DNA of 64,000 nucleotides from Leptopterna dolabrata (lineage: Eukaryota > Arthropoda > Insecta > Hemiptera > Miridae): NCBI GenBank assembly GCA_954871275.1, contig OX940978.1:38956078-39020077 (forward strand), given 5' to 3'. How positions within the stretch are numbered: position 1 is the stretch's first letter; every line of letters begins with the position of its first letter. Under the pieces are notes generated by a model that searched no databases, was not told where the DNA came from, and saw only the letters and a program-made list of their open reading frames with translations. A program made the position numbers and the translations under genes. This document shows positions 11,100 to 24,424 of this stretch, in pieces.

Positions 11100-13280
11100 A
11101 ATTTCATAATGGCAAATAAGTACCTACCTACCTGTTGTGTATCACTAATATTCCTTCAAAGCTTTTTTCATGTGATTGCATCAAAAATGTAAAATATTCA
11201 TGTTTATTTTGTTTTAGGACAACCTAGCTGGAATCCCGACAAAATTGAGGATCCGGTGGGATTACGCGCAAAGGGTTCGTATACATGTGCGTTGTTATTT
11301 GAGGTGGCTGTATTAACAATTAGGTATTAATAATGTATTAATGTGTTAATATAATACTAATGCGTACCTGATACACACTAAAAAGTGAAGACTTCTAAAA
11401 CTTTTTTTACGCAGATAAGGTAATATGTGTACGCGAATGGAAGAGTCTCAGCAATCTATTCCGATGGCCCATCCGTAATGATCATTCTTTGAAACGATTT
11501 TTCAAATCTTTTTTGGTCTCCCCAACGACACTTTCCTTTGTTTCTGTGTAGTGACCGTTGCTAACCGCTAATAAGGCGGACAAGCACGCCCGGCAGTGTT
11601 TATTGGTGTAATACGAAGTAACTTATGGGAGAATGAGCAACTGTTTTGTGAGGGACTCGAGCGTAAACAATAACCGAGATACCACCCATATCGCCGTTCA
11701 AAAGCAGCTTTGTATTGTGTTGGCAAGATTTATCTTTACCGTTTCCTGTAACATTCCAATCGCTGGTGGCTGCTACCCGACGTTTTTCCCCCCTGGGCGT
11801 AAATTCGGTTGCGCTGTTTGTTTCACGAGTAGTACCTAATGTGTTTGACAGCAATGTTTTGTGAGATATTTTATTGAAAGAAGGAATAATTAGGCTATGT
11901 ATAGCACCAAAATTCAAAAATTGATTGGCATCAAGAGGTGTCACTAATCTAAGCATCTGTAAAAACAATGGAGGCATATATTCACTCCTTTGCGCCCTTG
12001 TACTTGGTTCGTCGACATAGTCCTTTGCGCTTCCTGCCCGGATATTACCCACTTACCTAGTTACCATCGAAATTGGTAGGTTTTGGTGAAAACGACCATA
12101 CAATTTCTATAAATTCATGTATCATCGCTTCAATTGTCTGAATAATGTAGCATACAATTTCATTAAAATCGGCGCATCTGTTGTAGTCCTTGCCCCATAC
12201 TCACAGACCACTTCCTTTTTTGTCAATTTCATGTCATTATAAATTGAAGAGACATTGATGTATGTCAAATTCTTCCGTGCCCGAGTTCAGAGAATTAGAA
12301 ATATCAGTTTAACTATCAGCTTCTCACGTATCTGTTTTCGTTCGTCTTGCGCTCTGGCATTTTCTTCACAACTTGCTGATATTATTTGTCAAAAATTTTT
12401 CTTCATGAGTGTAAGCACGTCAAAGTTCTTTCATAAATTAATCGTAAGAGACCCTGTGAATGCTGGTGAATATTAGTATTTTTACGGTGACCTACGTTGT
12501 TCCTTATATTATTATAATTTAAAAAAAAAACAAAAAAAAAACGTAATTTATTGATCTTCTATCTGTCCCTAAAAGTCGTTATAGATGTAGAAGGTTTGAA
12601 TGGGGCGGAGTTTCCTTTTCTTATATTCTTTCCTGAGATCTTTATTGAACCACGCCTTAATTTGCCTAAGTGAAATCGATGTTCACCATGGAATCCCTTT
12701 CAAAGCGTAATGAATTGAGCTCTGGCTGTTCTTGATGTTTCCTAACCTGTTTCCGACATTAAATGGATTTGACTTCAATTGTCAACATCGGAGAGGGGTT
12801 GGATGTTCTATAATTCTAACGAGATTAATAGGGTGCTATCCCTGGATTAGATCAGTTGGTTGACCTATGCTGAATCCTATTTCCGTTTAAAAATCTGCTC
12901 GTCTCTCAGTGATTAATGAGGTTAGATTTCTATGTTACATTTTTTATTGCATTGTGTCGCCAGAGGGGGGGGGGGGGGATAAGGCCGAATCTTTTGTCTC
13001 CACCAATAATATTGGGCTTAAAGAAGGATGATATCGCTTACAAACTGCACATAATCATCAATCATCACTGATATTTACCTAAAAATACATGCTCATACTT
13101 TTTTTGCAGGATGTTTCCATCTTAACAAAACATGGTCAGTTAAAAATCGGAAGATCTACGACTTTTCTAGTTTAGAAAGATATTAAACATTTTTTTGTAT
13201 AAATAATCGACATGTGCTCACTTGTAACTACCAAAGGTCCTTAATAACATTTTATTTATAATTGGGTCTAGTTAGTGGGT
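11100..13280. other. Intergenic sequence, no gene recognised
   Basis: Contains an A-rich run near 12521-12541 and a poly-G run near 12966-12980. ORFs such as the minus-strand 11600-12052 show no motif or composition that I can call coding. Confidence 0.45.
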
Positions 13281-13288
13281 CCCGACGA

Positions 13289-13375
13289 TGGACTCCCCAA
13301 GGTCACTCAACGCCTGAGTCACTTTCCTGTTTGACTATGGGAGTCCTGAAACGTTGAGTGACCTTGGGGAGTCCA
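13289..13375. repeat. Perfect 24-bp stem hairpin
   Basis: The 24 bases at 13289-13312 are exactly complementary to 13352-13375, with a 39-nt loop. The stem is GC-rich (TGGACTCCCCAAGGTCACTC...) in AT-rich surroundings. It could be a small hairpin RNA precursor or a deleted MITE; no terminal duplication is evident. Confidence 0.75.
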
Positions 13376-16300
13376 GCGTCTTTCCCCCAGTTAGATAAAG
13401 GTGCATTTAATATTTTTCTACTTGAATCACCACAATTCCTCCACGGGATTCAGTGATTTTGGCCAACAAAATAAAAATGTTCTCCCTTTGGACCTCCAAC
13501 AAAACATTATTATGTGCCATTTTATTGAGCAAACGTTCACGAATGGAGGTCATGTTTCACATATACTTTATGCCTAATAATCAATTGAACGATCACCTCT
13601 ACTCTATGACGATAATTAGTTCCTTCTGATGATACTATTCCTCACCATCATTTCTCCGTATTTGAGGGAGCGTTTTAGTAGAAGGACGCTGTCACTTTTG
13701 TGTGGCTAAAAGATGATGATGTAGCGTTGTAGCTGACTTGCCTTCCACCCCGAACAGAACGGTTTCTTTTGTCGCAAGATATTACGGTCGTACAATATTC
13801 CTTTTATAGCTGAAATGAAAGTTTCTGAAGAACGTTTTGTAGTCTCACAACGAAATGAGACATTTCAAAGGTCTTTTTGAAAAACTGGAAACATAAATCA
13901 TTATTCTTCCCTTAACTATGTTTTATTGTCCTCCATCATACCTAGTTACAGTTTTTCTTCACTCCGGATATTTATGTAGGTACTTTACTAGTAGTACCAG
14001 ATTATGTCGGGCCAAGGGTCGAAAAGGGCATAATTATTTTTCGTCAATTGTTAATGTAATTTGATACCGTTTTATCTATTTTGAAATGTACGAAAGTTTT
14101 GTGTAGTGGATATTTTCAAACAAAGTTTCATCTCTACTCAGTATAATGTTTACTGTTCACTTACCTTGCTTTTAGGTGAGAGAGACTGATCAATGAGAGA
14201 GACATCAACAGGCAATTCCTGATCACGTTTGAGTGGAGAATTAATAGTGCCACCTCATGTTTTCTTCGTTTCCAACAATTCCAATTCCGTTTCCAATATT
14301 TTCCCAGAGGAAATTTACATTCACGATATCCTTATTGCCTTCCTCATGTATGAGTTTCTTTTTGTTAGAGAGCTGAAATTCGGAGAGTAAGTGCAGGTTG
14401 GTCCCTCAATCGGTATAAAATGAAACTCATGAAAATTAGGCAATAAGATCCGCGCACGTGCAAAACCCTTTCTTGAATCCCCAATACTTGTACTTGTTCA
14501 AATCGAGAGGGTAAATGGGAAGTGGCTCACTGGTGGGCTTATGAATTTTCGAACTACGGTCTGGGCCTATAACACGTCAGACCCTTATACCTAACAGGAC
14601 CTTCTAATTTTATTTATGAATTCAATATCCGGAAGTAGAGGTGGCATATTGATTCTCCCATAAAAATAGCAACACTCTCATCCCACGCTGACCCCAAGCT
14701 ATTCAACACAAAATCTGAGACAAGAAGTAGGAAAAGAAAATACTGCTTCAAGGAAAAATGCGTTCCTAAGAACGCATTCATTAAGATAGGATCTCCTTTT
14801 TCTGCTCCACAGATGCGTTTATTGGAAATGCACACGAATTAATAACCACTGATTTTACGAGTAATAATTTGAATTCCTCCCTCGAATTACTACTAAGAAA
14901 ACAATTATTGATGACCGATGACTGCTGGATACATCAGTTACTGTTTATTAGAAGTCTTACATGGGTACAATAAATTAGGCCTGGTACAATAAGTTAGGCC
15001 TGGTCTGGTATAGTGCTTATAGTTGATACGTGAACTCCTTGAGATAGGTGGATAGGGGTGGATGTGGATGAATAGGGGCTGGAGAAAGAAATTTTGGCGC
15101 AGAGAAGCTTTGTGATTCAATCCCTATTATATCAAATCATGAGCGGATGAGTTTGGGTGGAAGGCAAACTTCTCACGACTTGTTTATTATTGAGTAAACG
15201 TACTGTTGCCTCAACTCATCCTGCTAGCTTCCCGAAGAGATGGGGAATGGGGGGAGAGGCGCTAAACTGGCAAACAAAATAATCCTACGAGCTAATGGGA
15301 AGATAAGCCTAGGAGGAAACCCCGATCCGGGGTCTGAAGGGTCAACAAAGCCTTTGGAGGCAGTAGTTGAGAATTTGGGTCAAGGAGGCGCAATACACCC
15401 CAGTTAGCCTTCAAACTGATCATGAAACGGTTTTAGGGAATTTAAAAAATGATCATCAAATGCATATATAAACGAAGTGGAAAATACTGAAGAACGTAGT
15501 TTTAAAATATCTACTTTATAAGCTAATTCCTAAACAACCCAAAAGTAGTTCACTTGCTTGCTTAATAATTTTTATGCATTTCACGAATGATTTTCTTAGA
15601 TAAAAACATGCATAGTAGGTCCTACCTTCGGCAGAAGGTCACACAGCCCCCATTAGTGGTGAATGTTCCCGTCATACAGTAAGCCCCTTCAAGCGAATTT
15701 TCGTAACTTACTCATACACTTAACTGTGGAACGTTTTCCATTGTTTTGCTCGTAAATTGAACTTACTTTTGCCTCTAAACGTTTTATTATTCATAATTGT
15801 TAATTGAGTCAATTTAATATTTGCATCTTTATTAAAAAGAAAAACAAAAATTAAACTTGTAAGTATTTTCAAGGGAAAACCTAATAATTTGTTGATATCT
15901 ATTTGTAGCTGTATTCTATAACTGTATCGAGATTATTGGTGGTTATAAAGTCGTTTTGTATTTACATGAAAGCTGTTTGAACAAACAACTATGAGTATGG
16001 GGAAAATTCTTCAAATATCAAGTAGGCACTATACTAATAATAAATTCCAACTTACAGCAAAAGTGCAGCAAATTCGCTGAAAACTGCTGAGGTTCGCATG
16101 AAAATTGAAACAATACGTTTTCCAGCCCCACAACCCTCTGGTACGGTAAGTGATATTAATAACTCTTTTGACCTCCACCCGATCGACGATAATTTCCTCA
16201 TCCCAAACTAAAGAACAGGTTTACCGTCTACGGCCCCCAAGAGCCAGCCGAGGGCAATCTATAAACTCAGAAAGTGATGAATTGCTTTTTCTTCCTCTGA

Positions 16301-19300
16301 TGAGTCCGACAGATATATAACTTCCACCCAGTTTTCAACGGTTCAGTCACCTCCATTTCTAAAGAATTCTCCCTTTTCCGGACGGTTCGATAAATTTCAA
16401 TATGACATGGAGCTAGGTGACCTTCCTTAATGGTAAGTATAGCTTTCAAGTATTATAAAAAATATCACATGAAGCCAATTACTCGTTATCCTGTTAATAA
16501 CAGGTAAACACAAGGACAGGGTCGGGGGGGGGGGGGGGGTTGTCCTAAATAGTGTAATATACTGTTTAGGACAAAGGTAAAATAAATTACACCTGTATAA
16601 ATTAAACCTACATCACTTGATTCACTCAAAATAACTCATAATAATAATAATTTATCTCGTTGTAAGTCACCTTTTTGGTATCTGGTACGTACAGTGTAAT
16701 AATTTTTTTTTACATAATAGAGAAATAGGTAGTGAATTTACAAAATATTTTAAAACTAGGTAGGTAAAAATCGTATCCAGAACGAGCATTTCTCAAAATA
16801 CGCGTCTAAAAATATTCTTCAGTTGTAATATTAATTTGCGTGTCGGTAGCATCTTCATATTATGATTGTGCAGATAGGACATTAAACAGTTTCGCGCCAA
16901 GAAACGGATAATGTGGAAGAAGCGCCAAGATAGATATTGCTGATGGAACTGGGTCATGAAGTATATGAGTTAGAAGGTAGATTACTCGTTGATGCTTCGT
17001 TCACTGGTTTCACAGGAAAACGCCTAAATAAATAATACAAAAAATGATCACCAAGTGTAACTTCTAAACATGGTAGCCATCTATTATTTTTTACAAAACC
17101 GTAACAAGGCATATACAAACAAATCCCGACCAAAATCGTCACATTATGAACTTTACTCATCGGACCGTCGAATCATGGATCACCTGGCTCCGAGTCTCTT
17201 CGTCGATCGGTCTGGTCTGCTATTGTCTGTTACTACCGTAATTTTATTGATCGAACGATCTGTAATCTGGAGGATATGTTATGCCGGTATATTGTCCCAT
17301 ATGAACATATTAATGCTAGAGTGCTTGGTCGGGATTCAGTCATTTATTGAAATAAACATGTAGGGAATATTATTTATTGTAAAGTTTCGGCCCCATCGCT
17401 GGGTCTTCTTCATGCATCCTGCTCATTCTCCCGTCTTAATAAATTATAATTATTGCGACTGGAGAATGAGCCTATAATAAATTATAAGCCATTCGAGGAA
17501 TATTGTCAGTGGAACCCTGTAAAATAACTTGTACCTCCACCCGCCAGTTTCACACAGCTTAGAAATAAAATATATATACAACTATACCCACAGATCTTCA
17601 ATAAATCGAGAAATTTTTCAACACACCTAATTAATCGACCCCAGTAAATGGGACTGGTGATGGGAATATACGTGATTCATGAATGATACGAATCTACCCT
17701 ACGCTAAAAGGACAAAATACTCTACGGTATTTTTCATCCGAGTTCCGGTCCTTAGGTATCTTGAAACGTAAACCAAAACATTTTAAAAGAGTTGAACATT
17801 GTTTTTGTGATCGATTAATTTCTTGAAATAATTATACTCCAATATTTTGCTGGGGTTAGAATGGGTATTTGCACGTATTTACTTCGATAAGTAGTTATTT
17901 TTCTATGAACTACTTATCGTAGAAACGTGCGGTTTGTCTCAAAACTGTCAGGATGGAATCTACCTTCATTCAAAAAATAATATAAATAGCTTTTGTGACC
18001 CATGCAAATAGCCCACTGTAACCTTTCAGCTCTATTATGAACTAGAACTAATGAAATTGTCTTATAATATTGATAAATAGGTTAAGTTTCCTGAGGGTTG
18101 GTTTAATAATATGCACTGCTATCTAGGCCGACTTTTTGACGAAGGAAATAACAATTTTTAGAGAAAGGCTTACATCCGATTTCTCTCCATAGCTCCCTAA
18201 ATGATAATATTGTTTGTACCACAATTCATCATTTGACTTCAACTGTAATTTTCCCTCTAAGTGAGCTATTATGGGGAAGGACCCAATTCATTCTGCCGTA
18301 CACGCTTCCTTAACCCCCCCCCCCCCCCCCCCCCCGACGGATCTTATCTCGACTTCCCTAGAAATTTAATTAATAAAGGAATAACGTTGTTTATCTTTCA
18401 TCACTGTCACACGAGTCTGGTGCTCCCCAGCGTATTGACACTATTGATCGCTTCCAGTCTGTCTGCCGCTCGTCCGTTTTATGCCTTTTCGAAACCACTT
18501 TCTATTCATGGGGCGATATTTCGGCTATTCTTCAGTAACACCGCTCCTGATTGCAGCCTCACGACGACCGAAACCTTGACCTTTCCACGGAGACTTGAGA
18601 TGTTCTCAAACTCGGAAGAGGGACTTAATACACAATTTCGGTCGAGTTTCCTGTGAAAATCAGTAACTCTACAGGGATTGTAATGAAAGTCGCCGCAGAC
18701 CTTTCATTGCGGGCTTATATTAGACGTTGGGAATGTTTTCAACGAGTACTCCTCATCTTACGACGTACGCCAGGCCTCGAGTTTGTTCACACGACCACTT
18801 CAATAATATCAACCATTCCGACCTTCTTGTCAAATCTCGTGTCCCTACGTAATTGACTTTATACGGTGAAACTACAGAAATTTTGATTTCTCAAACCACC
18901 ATAAAGACCCTCTCTCCGAGGAATCTATACCACGGTTCCCTATATTCCTGAAAGCCAGTGTTCTGGTATTTCCAAAACTGTTGAGCACCAATTTTTACTG
19001 GTTATTCACAACCTACTTACCCTCAGTGCATACTATATTTTCAACATGCAGTAATACCGTGCATAGTAATAATACTTGAACAATAACAATCGATGTTATA
19101 AAGCCTGATTCCCTCAAGATTATGAAATTCACTAGAACTTCCACTCGAATCCACTCTGTCATTACTACAAAAGATCATCATCTTAAATCTTTCGAGACAT
19201 CTGATTGCCATTTTAGATTCTACCTACTGCTCTTGTCTTGTAATAAATTATAGACAGCCTACCTAGGCTCTTTTATAAAAGGTATCTACGTTTTTACAAT

Positions 19301-19460
19301 AATTCGCTGTATGCAGAAGAAGTTATAAATGTACTTATTAGCGCAGTCTGCAAGTACCTACCACGTACTATGAAGGTTTGTTTACCTACTCGAAGAAATA
19401 AATAATGATGGGTCCGACGTTGTTGCCTACCTGGTTTGGTGTAAAATTATATTTATTACA
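13376..19460. other. Long AT-rich stretch without recognisable genes
   Basis: I see only low-complexity features: poly-G at 16527-16541, a 22-base C-run at 18314-18335, and a 12-bp hairpin at 17885-17919. A 12-bp inverted repeat (AATCCCGACCAA near 17122, complement near 17326) flanks a short unremarkable ORF. Nothing resembles a transposase or conserved protein. Confidence 0.4.
17885..17919. repeat. 12-bp hairpin
   Basis: CGATAAGTAGTT (17885-17896) pairs exactly with 17908-17919 over an 11-nt loop. Function unknown. Confidence 0.6.
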
Positions 19461-19475
19461 CATTTTTGATTAGAC

Positions 19476-20120
19476 TCACCATTCTAATTCGAAAACTAGG
19501 CTTTCTATTGCATCGAGCACGAAGGTCATCCCTTCCTTGGGAAGGCGGAACGTCGCGAAAAAATCGCCGTCATCCCACTTGTGGAAATGCTCGACCCTTT
19601 CGCGAATTATCGCCGTCTGGCAGGGGCGCCATTTCACCAAACTGTTGGGGGGGGGCAAACACCAGGGGGTATGGGGGGTATGATATATATCTACTAAGGA
19701 AAGGGGGTCCAGGGTTTTTTCCCCCGCAAATTTGTTTTAAATTAATATTACATTTAGATGTAGGCTAATTTTATGCTTCCTTTTACATATTTAAAGTTTC
19801 AATAAAAGAGTAAATGCAAACAAAATCAAAGTACCCTTTTTCAATTCATTAAATTAGCATTGCTACAATCCAATAATATTCATTCAAAATATTCCTTTTT
19901 AAAAGAATAACTTTTTAAAAGAAGGCTATGATATTCTAGATAACTCCAGTAGTCATTTTCATTATTTATCAATTCCTTGGGGGGGGGGGGCCTAGGCCCC
20001 CCCCCCTGCCCCCCTTAAATGGCGCCCCTGCCGTCTGGGCACGGCCACTTCCAGAAGTTCATTGAAATCTTTATCCAAGGATGACTCAAACACTTCAAAC
20101 GACTCACCGCACTAAATGTT
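19476..20120 (-). pseudogene. Probable PIF/Harbinger transposase N-terminal relic
   Basis: On the minus strand, 19476-19620 encodes a segment ending in IRERVEHFHKWDDGDFF, then FATFRLPKEGMTFVLDAIES, which resembles the region before the DDE domain in HARBI1-like transposases (EHF...DDxEFxxRFRLSKE). Across the inserted hAT MITE, 20039-20110 continues with FNELLEVAVPRR-like sequence, again typical of that region. A frameshift lies at the junction, so the gene is broken. The catalytic DDE part is not found downstream. The assignment is by pattern memory only. Confidence 0.45.
19621..20030. mobile_element. hAT-type MITE with 8-bp target duplication
   Basis: The ends are inverted repeats CAGGGGCGCCATTT / AAATGGCGCCCCTG. 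The 8-bp sequence CCGTCTGG flanks both sides (19613-19620 and 20031-20038), as expected for hAT insertions. Length is 410 bp, with G-rich and C-rich runs and no transposase. It interrupts the Harbinger relic. Confidence 0.85.
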
Positions 20121-20139
20121 GATGCAAGTTGATAAGTAA

Positions 20140-21489
20140 CGAAAAACACTGATAAAATAGATTTCAAAATGGCAATGGCCTGGCGGAGAATCGGAGATCA
20201 ACCGTAGATCAGAGGTTGAAACCACCTGAAACGAGGTATTAACTTAATGCGGCGTTGGCGCGAGTTATTCCTAGATTAGGCGTCGTGAAACTGTCTTTTC
20301 TCAGAATCGATGGCTTAAACCTCAGCCGAGATTGAACTCTGGATAATCCGCGTTGGTGAAACCAACCCTTAGTATGCTTTTAAATATTGAAACGGACGTT
20401 TTGCATTCAGATGACAACGTCGAATGAGCTCTAGGAGGAATTGCAGTGTCGAAACGATTACTGCTTGGCAAATGAGGGTGGAGTTGAGGTCTCACCTTAA
20501 CACGTTTTGTTTGGTTCCACTGTGATCTCCTTCGTTAGCGCGACCCTCGTATAGCCCTTCATTTCAAATTCCTATCCCGTCGGCGGTGGGTTTTTCAACA
20601 TGACGAGTGCAATATTTCTTTTCTCGTGTTTCCTTTTTCGTCGTTTTCTCTTGGGTCTTTTCCCTTCTTCACTAGCGTTGATTAGACGACTTCAGGAGGT
20701 TGTATGTGTTTAGAAGAAATTACCATGTGGGCACTATCGTTTAATCACCTTACCCTTCGAATGTAGGGAAAATCTCAAACAAAGAATATACCGGACTGAA
20801 AATTGTCTATTTTTTCCTGATATGGCCTATAATAATTCTGATTGTTTCTCGGCCAAGTGTGAATGTATGTGTGTACACACTCTATCCTTGAGACGCTTAT
20901 AACTATTCAAAGGTATGACCGTAGAGAGCTGAAATATTGATCTTGGCTAGATGACCACAACGAATGTCCTCTTCTTCTTTAGAATCATCTCTTAGGGAAT
21001 GTTAGAGATCAAAACGGTCAGTTGAATTCGAGATAAGGGCTCCTTTTGTATTGGATATTTTTGTTGTTCATTGGTCATTTTCAAATTAAAGTTTGTCGCT
21101 TCATAACGCCAACATCGTCTTACTTCTTACAGTTAATATTGTAGTGCGGTTTAGGTAGGTAGGTAGGTTATTTCGTTGTCGGGTCTTCCAGTTTAGTATT
21201 TCGCGAATGTATATTGTAACCCATCTACTATCATACGTATAGGTACCTTACCTACTGTACTTCTCGTCAACTAATCTCTTCATATCAGTTTTACACTTTA
21301 TAAAGCTTCCATTGTTTCACCAATTTCGTGAGAAAATGGTAATGATGAGGTCGATGAGAGCGGCTTTGAATATTGCGGACTCCATTGTATCTCGAAATTG
21401 TTCCACCTCCAACTTCCATCGAGCTTTGTTACAACCGCGCTCCGTAAGGCGAGGGAACCCGGTGGATGCCTCTCTCCCCTTCGACTACC
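20140..21489. other. Intergenic sequence, no gene recognised
   Basis: Moderately AT-rich. A short TAGG microsatellite lies near 21152-21166. I see no conserved motif. Confidence 0.4.
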
Positions 21490-21740
21490 TCGTTAAAACA
21501 AGGTAATTAGCTCTGGTTATGAAAGGGGAGGGTTGAAACGCCCACAAAGAACATCAAATTGCGGATTCGCCGAGGTTCACACTGAGACCGAGGGGCCTGG
21601 GAAGAGACGAAACGTCTCGATTAAACGAAACGGAGGACCAACTAGACCCCGAACGGAACCTATAACCTTTTTTTTCTCGCTCGATTCCAACGGTTCATTA
21701 TTGAAAATAATAAACCAAAAATTGGAAGTTCGTTTCCGTT
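21490..21740. repeat. Fold-back repeat fragment, copy E
   Basis: Contains GGACCAACTAGACCCCGAAC near 21632 and TTCATTATTGAAAATAATAA near 21693, both diagnostic of the dispersed arm and centre segments. Only one arm is present. Confidence 0.6.
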
Positions 21741-21799
21741 GAAAAACAGATGATATTACAGACAGAATCGTTTATGATACACATTTCATCACCATTATG

Positions 21800-22180
21800 A
21801 ATTCATACTTGCAATTGGCTGACAGCGGAACTGCGATAAATACTGCGCCGAATGCTGTCAACATCGCTGTCGGTCAAATCTTGTTGATTAAGGTTCATGA
21901 TTCCTTTCCTCAATAATTTTAGGGGCCGCGAAGAAATGTCTTCAAACGCTTTTCGCTTAAAAACTGAATTTGCAACGTACTGTCGGGGTGTTGATTGGAG
22001 GCTCATGGTCATGTTCAGCCTTCCTGGTGTCAAAAACAGTACCGCACGCCGTCAGTATTTAATGGGAGCGCTACATTGTTTTTCACAGCACCTCCACGAT
22101 ATCTCAGTTTTCACCTCGCGGTCCCGCCTGAATTTAAAACTGTCATGAACGTAAACAAACAGGGAATGAGTCAGCGAGTG
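21800..22180 (-). pseudogene. FLYWCH zinc-finger half of a MULE transposase, broken
   Basis: On the minus strand, 22034-22160 reads as a FLYWCH-type finger: FKFRRDREVKTEISWRC, CEKQCSAPIK, then after a frameshift DTRKAEHDHEP, giving the Cys-Cys-His-His spacing. 21803-22033 continues with a helical linker (FEDISSRPLKLLRKGIM ... DVDSIRRSIYR) of the kind that precedes the MULE domain in insect FLYWCH/MULE proteins. No MULE domain follows on this strand. The matching core lies 3.5 kb away on the plus strand. Confidence 0.6.
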
Positions 22181-22238
22181 TATTGGTACCTACAGATGTG
22201 GGAGTAACATATAGATAGGTACCCCAACAATATTCTTT

Positions 22239-22348
22239 GCGCGGAACTGGTACATGAAGAACTGCGTGGAACCGGTAAGTTGTGAAAATTCATCGGCGCG
22301 GAATTGGTATGTTGGATTGGCACATTTTTCGACTTTGCGCGGAACTGG
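22239..22348. repeat. Four spaced GCGCGGAACTGG motifs
   Basis: Copies at 22239, 22264 (one variant), 22296 and 22337, spaced 25, 32 and 41 bp. The array lies directly upstream of the FLYWCH fragment. It would therefore sit in the 5' end of that transposon, where it reads CCAGTTCCGCGC relative to the gene. The same motif recurs at 26530-26650. Confidence 0.75.
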
Positions 22349-22349
22349 C

Positions 22350-22854
22350 ACACTCCCGATGGGTGACCCGCCGTGGCACGTGGTGACACGTTCAAGTGTG
22401 GCCCATGTAGCTGTTCGGCGAACCCCTATCTACTCAAGCGGGTGAGGCAATGAGTCCAACTAAAGAGCGAAATGGCAAGATCGAATTCCTATTCTCTCAT
22501 TGGAGGAAAGGTGACCACGGCTGCGACGCTGACACGGCAGTCGGACGAAAGCCCCAGCCTGGAATGGCTGTTCACTTTACTTTACGCAAGTGCAAATCAT
22601 CGCAAACCTGTATAAACATACCAACAATAAGTAGACATAAGGTTTCTTGAGGTCTGAAGTGTGGATGGTTCCTAATTTCATATCCAGTATCCCATGAATT
22701 GTGATTGGAACTCTTGGGACGCCAATTTCCAACTGATCCAATCCCTTCACATAAGTCAAATTAATTTCGACACAAATTAGAGCAATGAGGCACTGCACCC
22801 GATACGCTCAGCGCAGAGCGCAGCTGTAAGTAACGAAGCGGGAAAATAGATGGA
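22350..22854. other. Non-coding, nothing recognised
   Basis: GC-moderate at its left end, AT-rich to the right. No motif seen. Confidence 0.4.
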
Positions 22855-23213
22855 TATAGAAAAACGCTGCAAATCCGTGCACAACGGTTTATTATTTTGT
22901 ACAGAATACCCTTCTGTTACAGATCACAGCTCTCTGTATAGATAACCGGTCTATACACATAATATAATATGTACTATTCTATACATCTTATGTAGAGCGC
23001 AGACACTCCGTAGGTTAGTACCTAACCTCGTACTCGTTACTAAGGTACCTACCTAAATCACGAGTCAAATGTTGCTAAAATAATTCTGTCGATGACAAGC
23101 AGTAACGTGGTCAAGTATAATGAACCGTTGTGTAATAACTTGCCCATCAATAATACTTCAACGGTTATTCAAGTCCGATCAACAAAATCCAGCCCCTTCT
23201 TGGTAGATGAACC

Positions 23214-23330
23214 GTTGGGTAATAATTTACCGTTGTGTAATAATTTACCGTGGTGTAATAATTTACCGTTGTGTAATAATTTGCCTTTGTGTAATAATTT
23301 ACCATTGTGTAATAATTTTCCCATCAATAA
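23214..23330. repeat. 18-bp tandem array, left arm
   Basis: Six copies of a TTGTGTAATAATTTACCG unit with single-base variants. The matching arm array is at 24425-25310 in inverted orientation. Confidence 0.85.
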
Positions 23331-24424
23331 TGCTTTAACGTTTGTTCAAGTTTCAGAAGTACCTACCAACTAAATCCAATAGTCCATCACATACCAAATG
23401 AAATAATATCGTAGAACAACCAACTCGACTTCATACAGCCATCCTTGATTATAATCAGGTGCTCCCTATTGATGATTATCTGGGCCGGATTTATACCGTT
23501 TGATTCACGATCGTGTTGACGAAGCTTTTTGGTGCACACGAACGGCTGGACGTGCAATGCTCCAGGTGGTCTCAAAAAATTGTTTAGCTCAAGACAAATT
23601 TAATAACGTAAAAAAACAATACGCTTCTATCGAAAGTTTTCGAGCTACGGCGTTCTGAAAATTTCAACCCCAATTTTGAACCCCTTAGAGATGACTGACA
23701 GTAACGTCGAGCTTCGAGGACCAACTAGACCCCGAACGGAACCTACAACCCGAATTTCATCAATGTTGTTTCATGGTAACTAAGAAAACGGCGGACAGAC
23801 AGAAATTTTGGTTTATTATATTCAATAATGAACCATTGAATCGAGCATGAAAAAAAAATTCTTACCCCCCTTCAAAATTTGATGGTTTACGTTTCAAGGT
23901 ATGTAGAATCCAAAACTGCAATAAAAATATTTCTGTCTGTCCGCCGTACGCCGTACGGGCCACTTTTCTTAGTTACCATTAAACAAAATTGATGAAATTA
24001 GGGTTATAGGTTCCGTTCGGGGTCTGGTTGGTCCTCGAAGCTCGAAGTTACTGTCAGTCATCTCTAAGGGGTTCAAAATAGGAGTTGAAATTTTCAGAAC
24101 GCCGTAGCTCGAAAACTTTCGAAGGAAGGGTATGGTTTTTCTTACGTTATTAAATTTGTCTTGAGCTAAACAATTTTTTGAGACCACGCGGAGCATCGTT
24201 CGTCCAGCCGTTCGTGAGCACCAAAAAGCTTCGTCAACACGATCGTGAATCAAACGGTATAAATCCGGCCCGGATATCCGGGCATCTGATTATAATCAAG
24301 GATGGCTGTATGAAGTCGAGTTGTTTGTTCTGCGATATTATTTCATTTGACAAGTGATGGACTATTGGATTTTGTTGGAAGGTACTTCTGAAACTTGAAC
24401 AAACGTTGAAGTATTATTGATGGG

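Noticed and set aside
11600..12052. 150-codon minus-strand ORF
   Set aside because: No motif, no start context and no supporting neighbour; length is possible by chance in this composition.
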